DNA from: Brachybacterium massiliense
Lineage (GTDB): Bacteria; Actinomycetota; Actinomycetes; Actinomycetales; Dermabacteraceae
Assembly (NCBI RefSeq): GCF_900184245.1
Contig: NZ_FXXB01000004.1
Location: 124,001-188,000, forward strand
Direction: 5' to 3'
Length of the DNA stretch: 64,000 bases
Part shown: piece by piece, positions 29,379 to 36,054 of the stretch
Layout of the letters: each line of letters begins with the position of its first letter
Numbering within the stretch: position 1 is the first letter of the stretch
Position numbers and translations under genes: made by a program
Notes under the pieces: generated by a model
What the model was told of the DNA's origin: nothing
The model's database searches: none
Seen by the model: the letters and a program-made list of their open reading frames with translations, nothing else

Positions 29379-29558
29379 ATGGACTTCATGACGACCGAGG
29401 AACTAGCGGCCCACCTGCGGGTGGAGCCGAAGACACTCGCGAACTGGCGCTACCTGGGCCGCGGGCCCATCTACGTCAAGGACGGCGGGCTCGTCCGGTA
29501 CCGGCGCGAGGACGTCGAAGCCTGGGAACGTGACCACACTGTGCGCCCGACGGCATGA
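29379..29558 (+). CDS. small MerR/HTH_17-type DNA-binding protein (excisionase candidate)
   Basis: A 59-residue protein: T-T-E-E-L-A-A-H-L-R-V-E-P-K-T-L-A-N-W-R forms the helix-turn-helix and G-P-I-Y-V-K-D-G-G-L-V-R-Y-R-R-E-D-V-E-A-W the wing. This is the AlpA/Xis-like fold. Close to the presumed attachment site, it could be the recombination directionality factor. The start at 29379 or the ATG three codons later are both possible. Its stop overlaps the next start (ATGA). Confidence 0.78.
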   Translation: MDFMTTEELAAHLRVEPKTLANWRYLGRGPIYVKDGGLVRYRREDVEAWERDHTVRPTA

Positions 29559-29806
29559 TCATCGAGTCCTGGCTGCTCCGTACTCCCCACGGCTGGGCCG
29601 AACCCACCCCACCGACCTGTGGGTGCGGGAGTGACCGGTACCTGATCGGGTGGCAGGCCTGCCAGTGCGGGGCCGGGCCGTTCACGGGTGGGCACCGGAC
29701 CTGGGAGTGCCGGGGATGTGGTGCTCGGACGTTCGTGGGGTGTGTGGGTCGGGTGGGTGCCGGGCCGATGGAGGAGTACGGAGTGCGAGCCCGCGCTGGT
29801 GATTGA
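29555..29806 (+). CDS. small cysteine-rich zinc-ribbon protein
   Basis: An 83-residue protein with three Cys pairs: C-x-C at about 22-24, C-x-C at about 36-38 and C-x2-C at about 51-54, plus C62. Spacing suits one or two zinc ribbons. It is coupled to the HTH gene by an ATGA overlap, so both are probably made together. Function is not recognised. Confidence 0.65.
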   Translation: MIIESWLLRTPHGWAEPTPPTCGCGSDRYLIGWQACQCGAGPFTGGHRTWECRGCGARTFVGCVGRVGAGPMEEYGVRARAGD

Positions 29807-29865
29807 CGCCTGTAGGATTCGGGCTCAAGAGTTCTAACGATGGCGCGACTGTTCACGGGGGATGC

Positions 29866-30294
29866 ATGGCTCCAAGCGATCGCACTGCGCGCCGCCTTGT
29901 TGACATGACGATCTACCCCGAAGAGGTGGAGTATGAGCCACCGCCGCAGAGCGCGTGCGAGAACCTCGTCATCCCGATCGATCTCACTGACGAGCTGAAG
30001 CTCCAGACCGTCCAGTACATCTATCGTGGTCTGGTCGTCCGATTCGCGATCATGCTCTACTACGTGTCACCGGAGGGTCTGATCAGCGAGATTTCGAGGA
30101 TCGACACCTGTCATGGCACGGTTCACCGCCACCGCTTCACGCAGGGATCGAAGGAAGAGCTCGGTGATCCACAGATCATTCACAGGATCCTTGTGGACGG
30201 TTCGGAGTGGGAAGTGGTTAACTCGCACTATGATCAGCATCTCGACCAGATGATCGACGAAGCTGAGGAGTACTTCCGGAGGTGGAAGCGATGA
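29866..30294 (+). CDS. unrecognised protein, first gene of a coupled two-gene unit
   Basis: A 142-residue soluble protein. The ATG at 29866 follows GGGGGA; an in-frame ATG at 29905 has no ribosome site. The core is beta-rich (V-V-R-F-A-I-M-L-Y-Y-V) and includes an H-R-H motif (V-H-R-H-R-F), with a charged helical C-terminus. The layout recalls TumE-like (DUF6516) toxins by size and by the H-x-H motif, but the resemblance is weak. It overlaps the next gene by ATGA. Codon use is less GC-rich than the phage core genes, which suggests separate origin. Confidence 0.7.
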   Translation: MAPSDRTARRLVDMTIYPEEVEYEPPPQSACENLVIPIDLTDELKLQTVQYIYRGLVVRFAIMLYYVSPEGLISEISRIDTCHGTVHRHRFTQGSKEELGDPQIIHRILVDGSEWEVVNSHYDQHLDQMIDEAEEYFRRWKR

Positions 30295-30695
30295 ACACCG
30301 TACGAGCAAGGCTCGAGGTCGCGCGTGCGTTCGGCGAACTCTCGAAGACCGCTGACGGCCGAGAGTACCTGCGAGCTAACAAGTTCCTGTCCGGGACCCC
30401 CGTGATTGCCGTGGAGTACGAGGACTCGATCGATGACGTCCTCCGGCGCATGGCCCAGTACCGCGGCGACCAGGTCGCTGTAGCGATGCTCCGCGATTCC
30501 GGTATCCAGGTCGTGGGCTTCACTGCCACGTCCCCGAGCGATGAGTCGAGCGAGGTGTCGCGCTACTCGTGCATCGGGATGCTCTTCGACGCTCTCGCGC
30601 AGAGCAAGCGTCGCGAGCGCTTCCGGTTCACCGACACCCTTGTGGGCCAGTCCGTGCGATTCAGCCAGCCGATCAAGGTGGCACTGCCTGCCTGA
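30291..30695 (+). CDS. unrecognised protein, second gene of a coupled two-gene unit
   Basis: A 134-residue protein translated from the ATG that overlaps the previous stop. The first 40 residues are helical (R-A-R-L-E-V-A-R-A-F-G-E-L-S-K), the middle is alpha/beta with V-I-A-V-E-Y-E-D-S-I-D-D-V, and the end is basic. I see no helix-turn-helix or enzyme motif. A toxin-antitoxin, immunity or phage-defence partner is conceivable from the coupling and the prophage-end location, but nothing in the sequence proves it. Confidence 0.7.
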   Translation: MNTVRARLEVARAFGELSKTADGREYLRANKFLSGTPVIAVEYEDSIDDVLRRMAQYRGDQVAVAMLRDSGIQVVGFTATSPSDESSEVSRYSCIGMLFDALAQSKRRERFRFTDTLVGQSVRFSQPIKVALPA

Positions 30696-30702
30696 ACACA
30701 GC

Positions 30703-30750
30703 AAGAAGCGCCCCCATCCCGACCGTGAGGCCAGGATGGGGGCGCTTCTT
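30703..30750. terminator. strong bidirectional terminator at the end of the late operon
   Basis: A perfect 17-bp stem, 30703-30719 with 30734-30750 (AAGAAGCGCCCCCATCC and its complement), with a 14-base loop. The stem has A-rich/T-rich ends, so it can act as an intrinsic terminator for both the plus-strand pair on the left and the minus-strand lysis genes on the right. Confidence 0.85.
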
Positions 30751-30866
30751 CATGCTCCGAGGTCAGTGTCGTGGTCGGCGTACCGGTCGAGGTCGTCCTC
30801 GCGCTTGCACCACTCGGCGCTCGTGTGGTCCTCGTAGGTCGCGCCGCAGCGGGGGCAGACGTACAT
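30750..30866 (-). CDS. 38-residue zinc-finger-like protein, last gene of the late operon
   Basis: A very short gene that overlaps the holin stop by one base (TGATG). The protein starts M-Y-V-C-P-R-C-G-A-T-Y and has a third cysteine (C20), giving C-x2-C plus C with a nearby His14: a small zinc-binding domain. The stop lies at the edge of the terminator stem. Such mini-proteins are common at the ends of actinophage lysis cassettes; function unknown. Confidence 0.65.
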   Translation of the reverse strand: MYVCPRCGATYEDHTSAEWCKREDDLDRYADHDTDLGA

Positions 30867-31132
30867 CAGGCGTCCCCGGCTCGCAGGTTCGGGTCCCGCT
30901 CTGCCGGCACGTCCGTGTTGACGGTGGCGAGGGCCGGCACACCGCTACCCAGCAGCGCGCCGGCGAGGCCGATCCACAGTGCCGCGTCCGATTCCGCGAT
31001 CACGCCGTACGCGACGAGGAGGGGCACGGCGGCGACGGCGATGCCGTAGATCCAGCGGCGCGTGCGCGGCTGCGCGATGACACGGGCAGGGTTGCCGATG
31101 ACGGTCGGGACGTTGGCGCGGTACTTGTTCAT
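30866..31132 (-). CDS. holin-like membrane protein
   Basis: An 88-residue protein with two hydrophobic segments (about 27-45 and 51-70) separated by a short polar turn, a basic N-terminus and an acidic C-terminus, as in class II holins. It sits downstream of the endolysin in the lysis cassette. The holin forms membrane lesions that let the endolysin reach the wall. Overlaps its upstream neighbour by ATGA. Confidence 0.75.
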   Translation of the reverse strand: MNKYRANVPTVIGNPARVIAQPRTRRWIYGIAVAAVPLLVAYGVIAESDAALWIGLAGALLGSGVPALATVNTDVPAERDPNLRAGDA

Positions 31133-31542
31133 GGGGTGGGGTCCTTTCGGAAGTGCGGGAGGTGCTTGAGGATGTACTCGAGAATCGACGCGGGCTCATC
31201 CGGGGGCTGCCGGCGCAGGCGCTCGAGTACGCCGACGATCACGTTGCGGAACACGCGGTTCTCCTCCGCTAGCTCGCGGTTCGACTTCTCGAGGTCGGTG
31301 ATGCGGGACCGGTTCGACTCGTCACTCTTCGACAGCCGGGTGACCTCGGAGTCGAGGCGGGTCATCGCACGCTCCATGACAGAGATCGCGCGCTCCTCGC
31401 GCTGAGCCTCGATGTCGCGGTCAGCGCGGCGCCCGTCGGACCGGTTCTTGCGGTGGTCCACCCACAGACGTAGACCCACCCAGATACCGCCGCCACTGAA
31501 GACGGCCGCGACTGCCCCGGTGAGGATGGCGGGGACATCCAT
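31129..31542 (-). CDS. membrane-anchored coiled-coil protein of the lysis cassette
   Basis: A 137-residue protein. One N-terminal membrane helix (about 5-27) is followed by a long charged heptad-rich region (about 40-105, V-T-R-L-S-K, I-T-D-L-E-K-S-N-R-E-L-A-E-E-N) predicted to be coiled coil. This resembles the DUF2746 group found beside actinophage holins. It may assist or regulate lysis; not proven. Confidence 0.72.
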   Translation of the reverse strand: MDVPAILTGAVAAVFSGGGIWVGLRLWVDHRKNRSDGRRADRDIEAQREERAISVMERAMTRLDSEVTRLSKSDESNRSRITDLEKSNRELAEENRVFRNVIVGVLERLRRQPPDEPASILEYILKHLPHFRKDPTP

Positions 31543-31546
31543 ACGC

Positions 31547-31969
31547 TTACCCCCGTGCCACGTCGTCGAGTCGTTGCAGCCTGCGGTGGATCAGGGTCAG
31601 CATCCGGGCGCGGTGCGAGATCAGCAACGCGAGCATGACCAGCAGCAGGGCGCGCGGCCCCGACCCCCACGTCCCGGAGATGACCTGATCCCAGGACAGG
31701 AGCCCGTAGAGGATCACGCCGCCGAGTGCGAAGATCAGGCCGGGCAGCTCGATCCGGTATCGCTGGGTGATGTTCCCGGCGAGGACGAGGAGTGATCCGG
31801 TGATCATCAGCCCGGCCCACAGGAACGTGACGATCAGCCCGAATCCTGCGTAGGTGCGGGGAGGGTAGGCGAGGACCCAGATCCCGCATGCGGTCGCGGC
31901 GAGCCACGCACCGATGATGAAGGCCCGCAGCCACCGATCAGGCGGCACGGGGTACGGCGAGGAGAGCAT
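31547..31969 (-). CDS. four-helix membrane protein of the lysis cassette
   Basis: A 140-residue protein with four hydrophobic segments (about 14-34, 42-64, 74-92 and 104-118) and a basic tail. It lies between the endolysin and the other membrane proteins, so it could be a holin or antiholin. No specific family is recognised. Confidence 0.7.
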   Translation of the reverse strand: MLSSPYPVPPDRWLRAFIIGAWLAATACGIWVLAYPPRTYAGFGLIVTFLWAGLMITGSLLVLAGNITQRYRIELPGLIFALGGVILYGLLSWDQVISGTWGSGPRALLLVMLALLISHRARMLTLIHRRLQRLDDVARG

Positions 31970-31972
31970 GGA

Positions 31973-33124
31973 TCAGTCCTCGTCTCGAACGCTGACTTCG
32001 AGCTGCCCGGCCACGTCCTCCGCAGACACCCGCGCCGACGCCTCCGCCGCAGCGGTAGCGATCGCCTGCACCTGCTCATCGGTGAGGCCCTGCGCCTTGC
32101 CGGTCTCCTGCACAGCCTCGAGCACCGCGGCGCGGGACGTGGCGATCCCCGCCTTGATCTGCCGCAGATCCTCCGCGTACCAGGCCCGCATCCGGCGCAG
32201 CGTGGACTGCTGGCCCTTCCACTTCCCCTCAAGGTCGACGGGGGCGTCGAGGACCATGCCCGGGATGTCGTTCCGGAACCCGCGGAGCGCGGAGACGAGC
32301 TCGCCGTCGGTGCGCTTCCCCGCGATTCCGGGCTCGAGCGTCCGCTTGATCGTCGCGAGGTCCTTGCTGATCTTGTCGAGAGTGGTCACTGCATCCTCCA
32401 GATGGGTGCGAGTGGTGGGGCCGGGGCGGCCGTCCACCGGGGTGATTCCGAGAGCCTCCTGCGCCGCCCTCGTGGCGGTAGCGGTCTTCGTGCCGTAGAT
32501 GCCATCTAGCGGCCCCGGGTCGAAGCCGAGCTCCTTCAGCCAGGCCTGGGTCTTGTCCACGTCCGCGAACTCGGTGCTCGGAGTGCTCGGCTTCGAGGGG
32601 GTGCTCGGATTCGACGCTCCGGCGGAGCTGCCCGTGAGGGACCCGTCACGGATCGAGCCCATGATGAACGGGCCAGGGCAGCGGGTGGAGTTCCCGGACA
32701 TCTCCCGGTGCCCCCACACGCCCGAGGACGCGCCGCGCTTGCGGAGCGTGGCCCGTAGCGCCCGGAACGCGGCCTTCGCCGCGGCGGTCAGGGGCTCGTT
32801 GTCGCCGACGATGAACAGCACGCCGAGGGTGGTGGAGTTGTGACCGTAGGTGTGGCCACCGACGCGATCACCGCGCAGCGAGTAGATCCGCCCCGACTGG
32901 CCGATCGCGTAGGAGTATCCGATGTCCATCCAGCCGAGCGAGTTCACGTGGTACGAGCGCCAGCCGCGCAACCGCGCCGCCTCCTGCGCCCGGGTGAGCA
33001 CGCCGACCGCCTTCCCCATAGCGGGGTAGTGGCAGACGATGCCGCGGACTCGCGACCACGTGATGCCGGTGCCGCGAGCGCTGGTCGACGACCACGCCGA
33101 CCTCGGCAGGATCTTGTGCGCCAT
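31973..33124 (-). CDS. endolysin: N-acetylmuramoyl-L-alanine amidase with peptidoglycan-binding domain
   Basis: A 383-residue protein. Residues 1-155 form an Amidase_2/PGRP domain with the predicted zinc ligands H32 (V-C-H-Y-P), H139 (W-G-H-R-E) and C149 (T-R-C-P-G). A Ser/Thr/Pro linker (about 162-188) leads to a PG_binding_1 domain (about 190-240: T-Q-A-W-L-K-E-L-G-F-D-P-G). The C-terminal 140 residues are helical and charged. It cuts the amide bond between MurNAc and the stem peptide during host lysis. Coupled to the upstream gene (ATGA). Confidence 0.93.
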   Translation of the reverse strand: MAHKILPRSAWSSTSARGTGITWSRVRGIVCHYPAMGKAVGVLTRAQEAARLRGWRSYHVNSLGWMDIGYSYAIGQSGRIYSLRGDRVGGHTYGHNSTTLGVLFIVGDNEPLTAAAKAAFRALRATLRKRGASSGVWGHREMSGNSTRCPGPFIMGSIRDGSLTGSSAGASNPSTPSKPSTPSTEFADVDKTQAWLKELGFDPGPLDGIYGTKTATATRAAQEALGITPVDGRPGPTTRTHLEDAVTTLDKISKDLATIKRTLEPGIAGKRTDGELVSALRGFRNDIPGMVLDAPVDLEGKWKGQQSTLRRMRAWYAEDLRQIKAGIATSRAAVLEAVQETGKAQGLTDEQVQAIATAAAEASARVSAEDVAGQLEVSVRDED

Positions 33125-33318
33125 CAGTCCTCTCCGTCCTCGACTGCCGGCTCGTCCTCGATCGGCTCTTCCGGGTCGTCGTCGTAGATCTCAGGCGGGT
33201 AGTCGCCATCGGGGTGCTCGCCGTCGATCATCTGGTCGGCGGTGTCGTCCTCGATCGGCTCGTGCTCGTCGCCGTACAGCTCCTGCTCGGGGTCCTCGCG
33301 GTAGTCAGGGACGCTCAT
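33124..33318 (-). CDS. very acidic 64-residue protein
   Basis: Preceded by AAGGAG. About 27 of the 64 residues are Asp or Glu, with Tyr/Pro between (D-P-E-Q-E-L-Y-G-D-E-H-E-P-I-E-D). No fold is recognisable; it is probably unstructured. Its overlap with the endolysin start suggests a role in lysis timing or DNA mimicry, but this is only a guess. Confidence 0.7.
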   Translation of the reverse strand: MSVPDYREDPEQELYGDEHEPIEDDTADQMIDGEHPDGDYPPEIYDDDPEEPIEDEPAVEDGED

Positions 33319-33354
33319 GGTGGTGCTCCTTCGGTAGATGGGGCGTGATGAGAT

Positions 33355-33371
33355 GCCCGCTGAGCGCGGGC
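33355..33371. terminator. short hairpin downstream of the acidic gene's start
   Basis: GCCCGC and GCGGGC form a 6-bp stem with a five-base loop, in the 130-base gap between the minus-strand lysis genes and the plus-strand insert. It may end transcripts entering from the tail genes or shape the start of the lysis message. Confidence 0.35.
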
Positions 33372-33408
33372 TGTGAAAGGAGTTGCAACCTGGTCACGGC
33401 GACCCCAC

Positions 33409-33436
33409 CTACCAGGTAGTTGCCGGAATGCTCCGG
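33409..33436 (+). promoter_or_regulatory. palindromic operator-like elements upstream of the plus-strand cargo genes
   Basis: CTACCAGGTAG (33409-33419) is a perfect palindrome with a single central base, and CCGGA/TCCGG (33423-33436) is an inverted repeat with ATGC between. They lie just before the ribosome site of the gene at 33449. Confidence 0.45.
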
Positions 33437-33448
33437 TAGAAAGGAGGC

Positions 33449-33652
33449 ATGTCTTCGATGCCGCGGGAACACTCGGACCCTCAAGTCGCGTCTGCTGAGG
33501 CCGAAGAAGCTGAGGCTCGGCGCGACCATCTCCTCGCACGAGTCGGGGAGTTGCATGCGCTGGCCGACGATCTGCACCGCGCAGACGATGGCGAATTCGG
33601 CAGAACCCTGTCCCGGATCGAGGACGTGGTGCAGCAGCTCCGAGAGCTGTAG
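33449..33652 (+). CDS. small helical protein in plus-strand cargo island
   Basis: A 67-residue protein with a perfect ribosome site (AAAGGAGG, five bases before ATG). After a short tail it forms one long amphipathic region (E-E-A-E-A-R-R-D-H-L-L-A-R-V-G-E-L-H-A-L-A-D-D-L-H) likely to be coiled coil. It lies on the strand opposite the late genes and is followed by its own hairpin, so it is an independent unit. Function not recognised; a regulator or chaperone partner for the next gene is possible. Confidence 0.65.
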   Translation: MSSMPREHSDPQVASAEAEEAEARRDHLLARVGELHALADDLHRADDGEFGRTLSRIEDVVQQLREL

Positions 33653-33661
33653 TCGCGACTG

Positions 33662-33698
33662 TGTGATTCCGGCCCCTGCCCAGGTGCCGGTGGGATCA
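33662..33698 (+). terminator. hairpin after the 67-residue gene
   Basis: GTGATTCCGGC (33662-33672) pairs with GCCGGTGGGATCAC (33685-33698) through two stacked stems (CCGGC/GCCGG and GTGATTCC/GGGATCAC with one G-T pair and a one-base bulge). It immediately follows the stop codon, so it fits a terminator. Confidence 0.5.
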
Positions 33699-33751
33699 CG
33701 AACCGATGACGACGGCGCATCTCGCTCGCGGCGTCCGCGACAATTCCAAGC

Positions 33752-34663
33752 ATGGATCAGCACGCCGCCACCACGAACCCGCACACCGGACTGCGCGAGA
33801 CGTGGAACGACTTCTACGGCGTGCCGCTGGTGCATCAGAAGAGCCTCGGGATGCTTCGGTTCAACGGTCAGGCGACCGCCGTGCACACCGCCCCCATCGG
33901 TAGCGGACTCACCCTGGACTTCTACGCGCACCTCAAGCGCAGCGACGAACTCATCGTGACGTTCCCCGGCGCTGCGAGGCCGGGAAAGAACATCTACCCT
34001 CTGTTCGCTCGCGTCGCCACGTTCCGAGCGATGAAGTCGCCAGCGTTCATGGCGTTCGCGGACCCAACGATCCCGATGGACCCGGACGGTGAGCTGCTGC
34101 TGGCATGGTTCCTCGGAGGACCTGGGTTCGACCCTTTGGACTCCATCCTGAAGGCAGTGCGGAAGGCGCAAGGGAAGACCGGCGCGGAGCATGTCGTGTT
34201 CGTCGGCGGGTCTGGTGGCGGGTTCCCGGCGCTGCGACTGTCTGCCTTGGTGCCGGGGTCGATGGCTTATCTCCATGAAGGCACGACCAGTATCGCCCGC
34301 GCATTGCCCGTGCAGTCGGAGCGGTACTTCTCGAAAATCTGGCCGGGCTGGGATCCCGTGAAGCTCATCAGCGCTTTTCCCGAGCGGTTCGACATGGTCC
34401 GCCATTACCGTCGACGGCCGCTGGAGAACTTCGTGTACTTCGCGCAGAGCGAGGACGACTCCCGCTTCCGGGAGAGCCATTACGGCCCGTTCAAGGACGC
34501 GATGGGGGTCAAGGAAGACGCCGGCGTCTCGAAGTCGGGCAGCCGCCATTTCGCGCTCTACAAGGGCGAGGTGAAGGGGCACGGGAAGGTCACACCGAAG
34601 GAGTTCCGCCATCACTTTGGCAACGCTATGCAGGCGTGGCGGAAGTGGCGCGAGAGCCGCTGA
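33752..34663 (+). CDS. alpha/beta-hydrolase-like cargo protein
   Basis: A 303-residue protein. The nucleophile elbow is V-F-V-G-G-S-G-G-G (Ser154) after a beta strand, which fits the alpha/beta-hydrolase fold; candidate acid D235/D236 and base H277 (K-G-H-G-K) lie at suitable distance. No signal peptide is present. Related proteins include acyltransferase/esterase-like enzymes associated with surface glycosylation, but the substrate cannot be read from sequence. It lies opposite the late genes, converges with a tail gene, and lacks a clear ribosome site (GACAAT ten bases upstream suggests a leaderless start). It is a moron: a cargo gene with its own signals. Confidence 0.75.
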   Translation: MDQHAATTNPHTGLRETWNDFYGVPLVHQKSLGMLRFNGQATAVHTAPIGSGLTLDFYAHLKRSDELIVTFPGAARPGKNIYPLFARVATFRAMKSPAFMAFADPTIPMDPDGELLLAWFLGGPGFDPLDSILKAVRKAQGKTGAEHVVFVGGSGGGFPALRLSALVPGSMAYLHEGTTSIARALPVQSERYFSKIWPGWDPVKLISAFPERFDMVRHYRRRPLENFVYFAQSEDDSRFRESHYGPFKDAMGVKEDAGVSKSGSRHFALYKGEVKGHGKVTPKEFRHHFGNAMQAWRKWRESR

Positions 34664-34676
34664 CCTCTGCTCTGTG

Positions 34677-34703
34677 GCGGGTCATGTTTCAAATGCGACC
34701 CGC
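34677..34703. terminator. hairpin between convergent hydrolase and tail-region genes
   Basis: GCGGGTC (34677-34683) pairs with GACCCGC (34697-34703) around a 13-base A/T-rich loop. It overlaps the end of the small minus-strand gene and lies 14 bases after the hydrolase stop. Confidence 0.5.
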
Positions 34704-34891
34704 TCCGGCGTGAGCGCGTCGGCGACCCGCTCGAGCAGCTCGTCACGGTCACAGCCCGCCGCGGCGGCATCACGCGCCATCGCGGCGAGCTGGTCGGGGA
34801 GCTGCGCGAGCTTGGCGCGGCGCTCCTGCTCGATCAGCACCGCACGCCGGTGCTCGTCGAGCTGCTCATCGGTGAGGGTGGTCAGGTCCAT
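34682..34891 (-). CDS. small coiled-coil phage protein
   Basis: A 69-residue protein with AAAGG before the ATG at 34891. The whole sequence is helical and charged (L-T-D-E-Q-L-D-E-H-R-R-A-V-L-I-E-Q-E-R-R-A-K). Proteins of this type often follow the last tail-fibre gene in actinophages; function unknown. Confidence 0.68.
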   Translation of the reverse strand: MDLTTLTDEQLDEHRRAVLIEQERRAKLAQLPDQLAAMARDAAAAGCDRDELLERVADALTPERVAFET

Positions 34892-34902
34892 TGGTGCGCC
34901 TT

Positions 34903-35967
34903 TCAGGCGGGGTCGCCGGGCAGGGTGGTCGGCCACGGGTCCGTAGTCACCCACGACGCCGTTGCGGCACACGCACCGCTGAGCCCGCTAGCGGACGCGA
35001 CGATCACGTTGCCGGAGGTCTGCACGAGGAGTCGGGCGTGCTGCTCCGCGCTCCCCTTCGTGAGGAGGCCGTTGAACTCCTGCGCGGGCCGGAACCCGGC
35101 AGGGATGGGTTGCTGGGCCTGCGAGAACGGGGCGGACGACACGGCAAGCACGTTGACGATGGAGAGCGTCACCCGGTCTCCAGTGCGGGAGATTGTCGTG
35201 GAGATGCCTGGGCGGGTCGTCAGGATCGTCCCGTCGATGAACGGGACGTCCCGTGGGGCGATGGTGCCGTCCGTGACAGTCCAGGTGGTGCCGCGCTTCT
35301 GCCACTGCCACGCGCCCTGCGGCCCGTCCGTGGAAACGAACGTCGTCCCGGAGGGGGCGTCGGCGACAGCGGATGCGACGGAACCGATCATGGACCCGGT
35401 GACGTCTGGACGTCCCGCGCCAACGATTGCCAGCCGTGCACCGAGCCCGTCCACGTCCGTGGAGACCCGACCGATCATCTGGGCCGCGTCTGCTGGGGAC
35501 AGCGCCAGATCGGGCTGTTCTCCCCAGCCCGCCTCGACTCCCGGGTGCTCGGTCGGCCACTGCTGATCCGTTGCCAGCCTCCCGGTGCCCCAGTAGGGGA
35601 CCCCCTGGTCGCTCCGGGCGAGGGACATCCCCCCGCCGTAGTTCGGGGTGAGGTCGGCATCAGACCCGTTCTCTCCGTAGACCAGGAAACTCGTTCCCGC
35701 AGTGGGGCGGTATTCCAGAGGCAGGTCTCCCCACGTCAGAATCACCCCGTTGCTGTCCGTCGCCAGCCCCGCGATGCTGTACTCGACGAAACCCTCACTG
35801 CGGCGGATGTAGACGCGCCCACCGATGACCCGTGAGGAGTCCAGCCTCGCCGTGATGTCCCGCCACGGCCCGACGTGGGGGGTGGCGGCGTCGATAACCT
35901 CCTCGACATGCGCGACTGCTGCTGTGGGGAGTCTGCCTTCTGGTGTGAGCGCGTGAATCTGCGCCAT
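34903..35967 (-). CDS. minor tail / fibre-tip protein
   Basis: A 354-residue protein; the ATG at 35967 has a weak GGAGCATC-like site and is preferred to upstream codons that give a Cys-rich, unlikely N-terminus. It is beta-rich and Gly/Thr/Ser-rich (V-I-G-G-R-V-Y-I-R-R, T-R-P-G-I-S-T-T-I-S-R), with a W-R-D-I-T motif near the start. The position after the large fibre gene and the sequence style suggest a baseplate or receptor-contacting component. No domain is recognised. Confidence 0.72.
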   Translation of the reverse strand: MAQIHALTPEGRLPTAAVAHVEEVIDAATPHVGPWRDITARLDSSRVIGGRVYIRRSEGFVEYSIAGLATDSNGVILTWGDLPLEYRPTAGTSFLVYGENGSDADLTPNYGGGMSLARSDQGVPYWGTGRLATDQQWPTEHPGVEAGWGEQPDLALSPADAAQMIGRVSTDVDGLGARLAIVGAGRPDVTGSMIGSVASAVADAPSGTTFVSTDGPQGAWQWQKRGTTWTVTDGTIAPRDVPFIDGTILTTRPGISTTISRTGDRVTLSIVNVLAVSSAPFSQAQQPIPAGFRPAQEFNGLLTKGSAEQHARLLVQTSGNVIVASASGLSGACAATASWVTTDPWPTTLPGDPA

Positions 35968-36007
35968 GATGCTCCTGTTCCTGCCCCAAAAACAGGGCAT
36001 ACAGAAA

Positions 36008-36034
36008 GCCCCCGGCAAGGAACTGCGCGGGGGC
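36008..36034 (-). terminator. intercistronic hairpin downstream of the fibre gene
   Basis: On the minus strand GCCCCCG and CGGGGGC form a 7-bp stem followed directly by TTTCTGT, a classical intrinsic-terminator layout. A second stem, TGCCC/GGGCA at 35982-35999, follows. Such a partial stop would lower expression of the next tail gene. Confidence 0.6.
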
Positions 36035-36054
36035 CAACGGGTTAACGGGCGGGG

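Noticed and set aside
33481-33753. A 90-codon minus-strand frame opposite the 67-residue cargo gene
   Set aside because: The plus-strand gene has a perfect ribosome site and helical protein pattern; the minus frame is Arg/Ser-rich and lacks a start signal.
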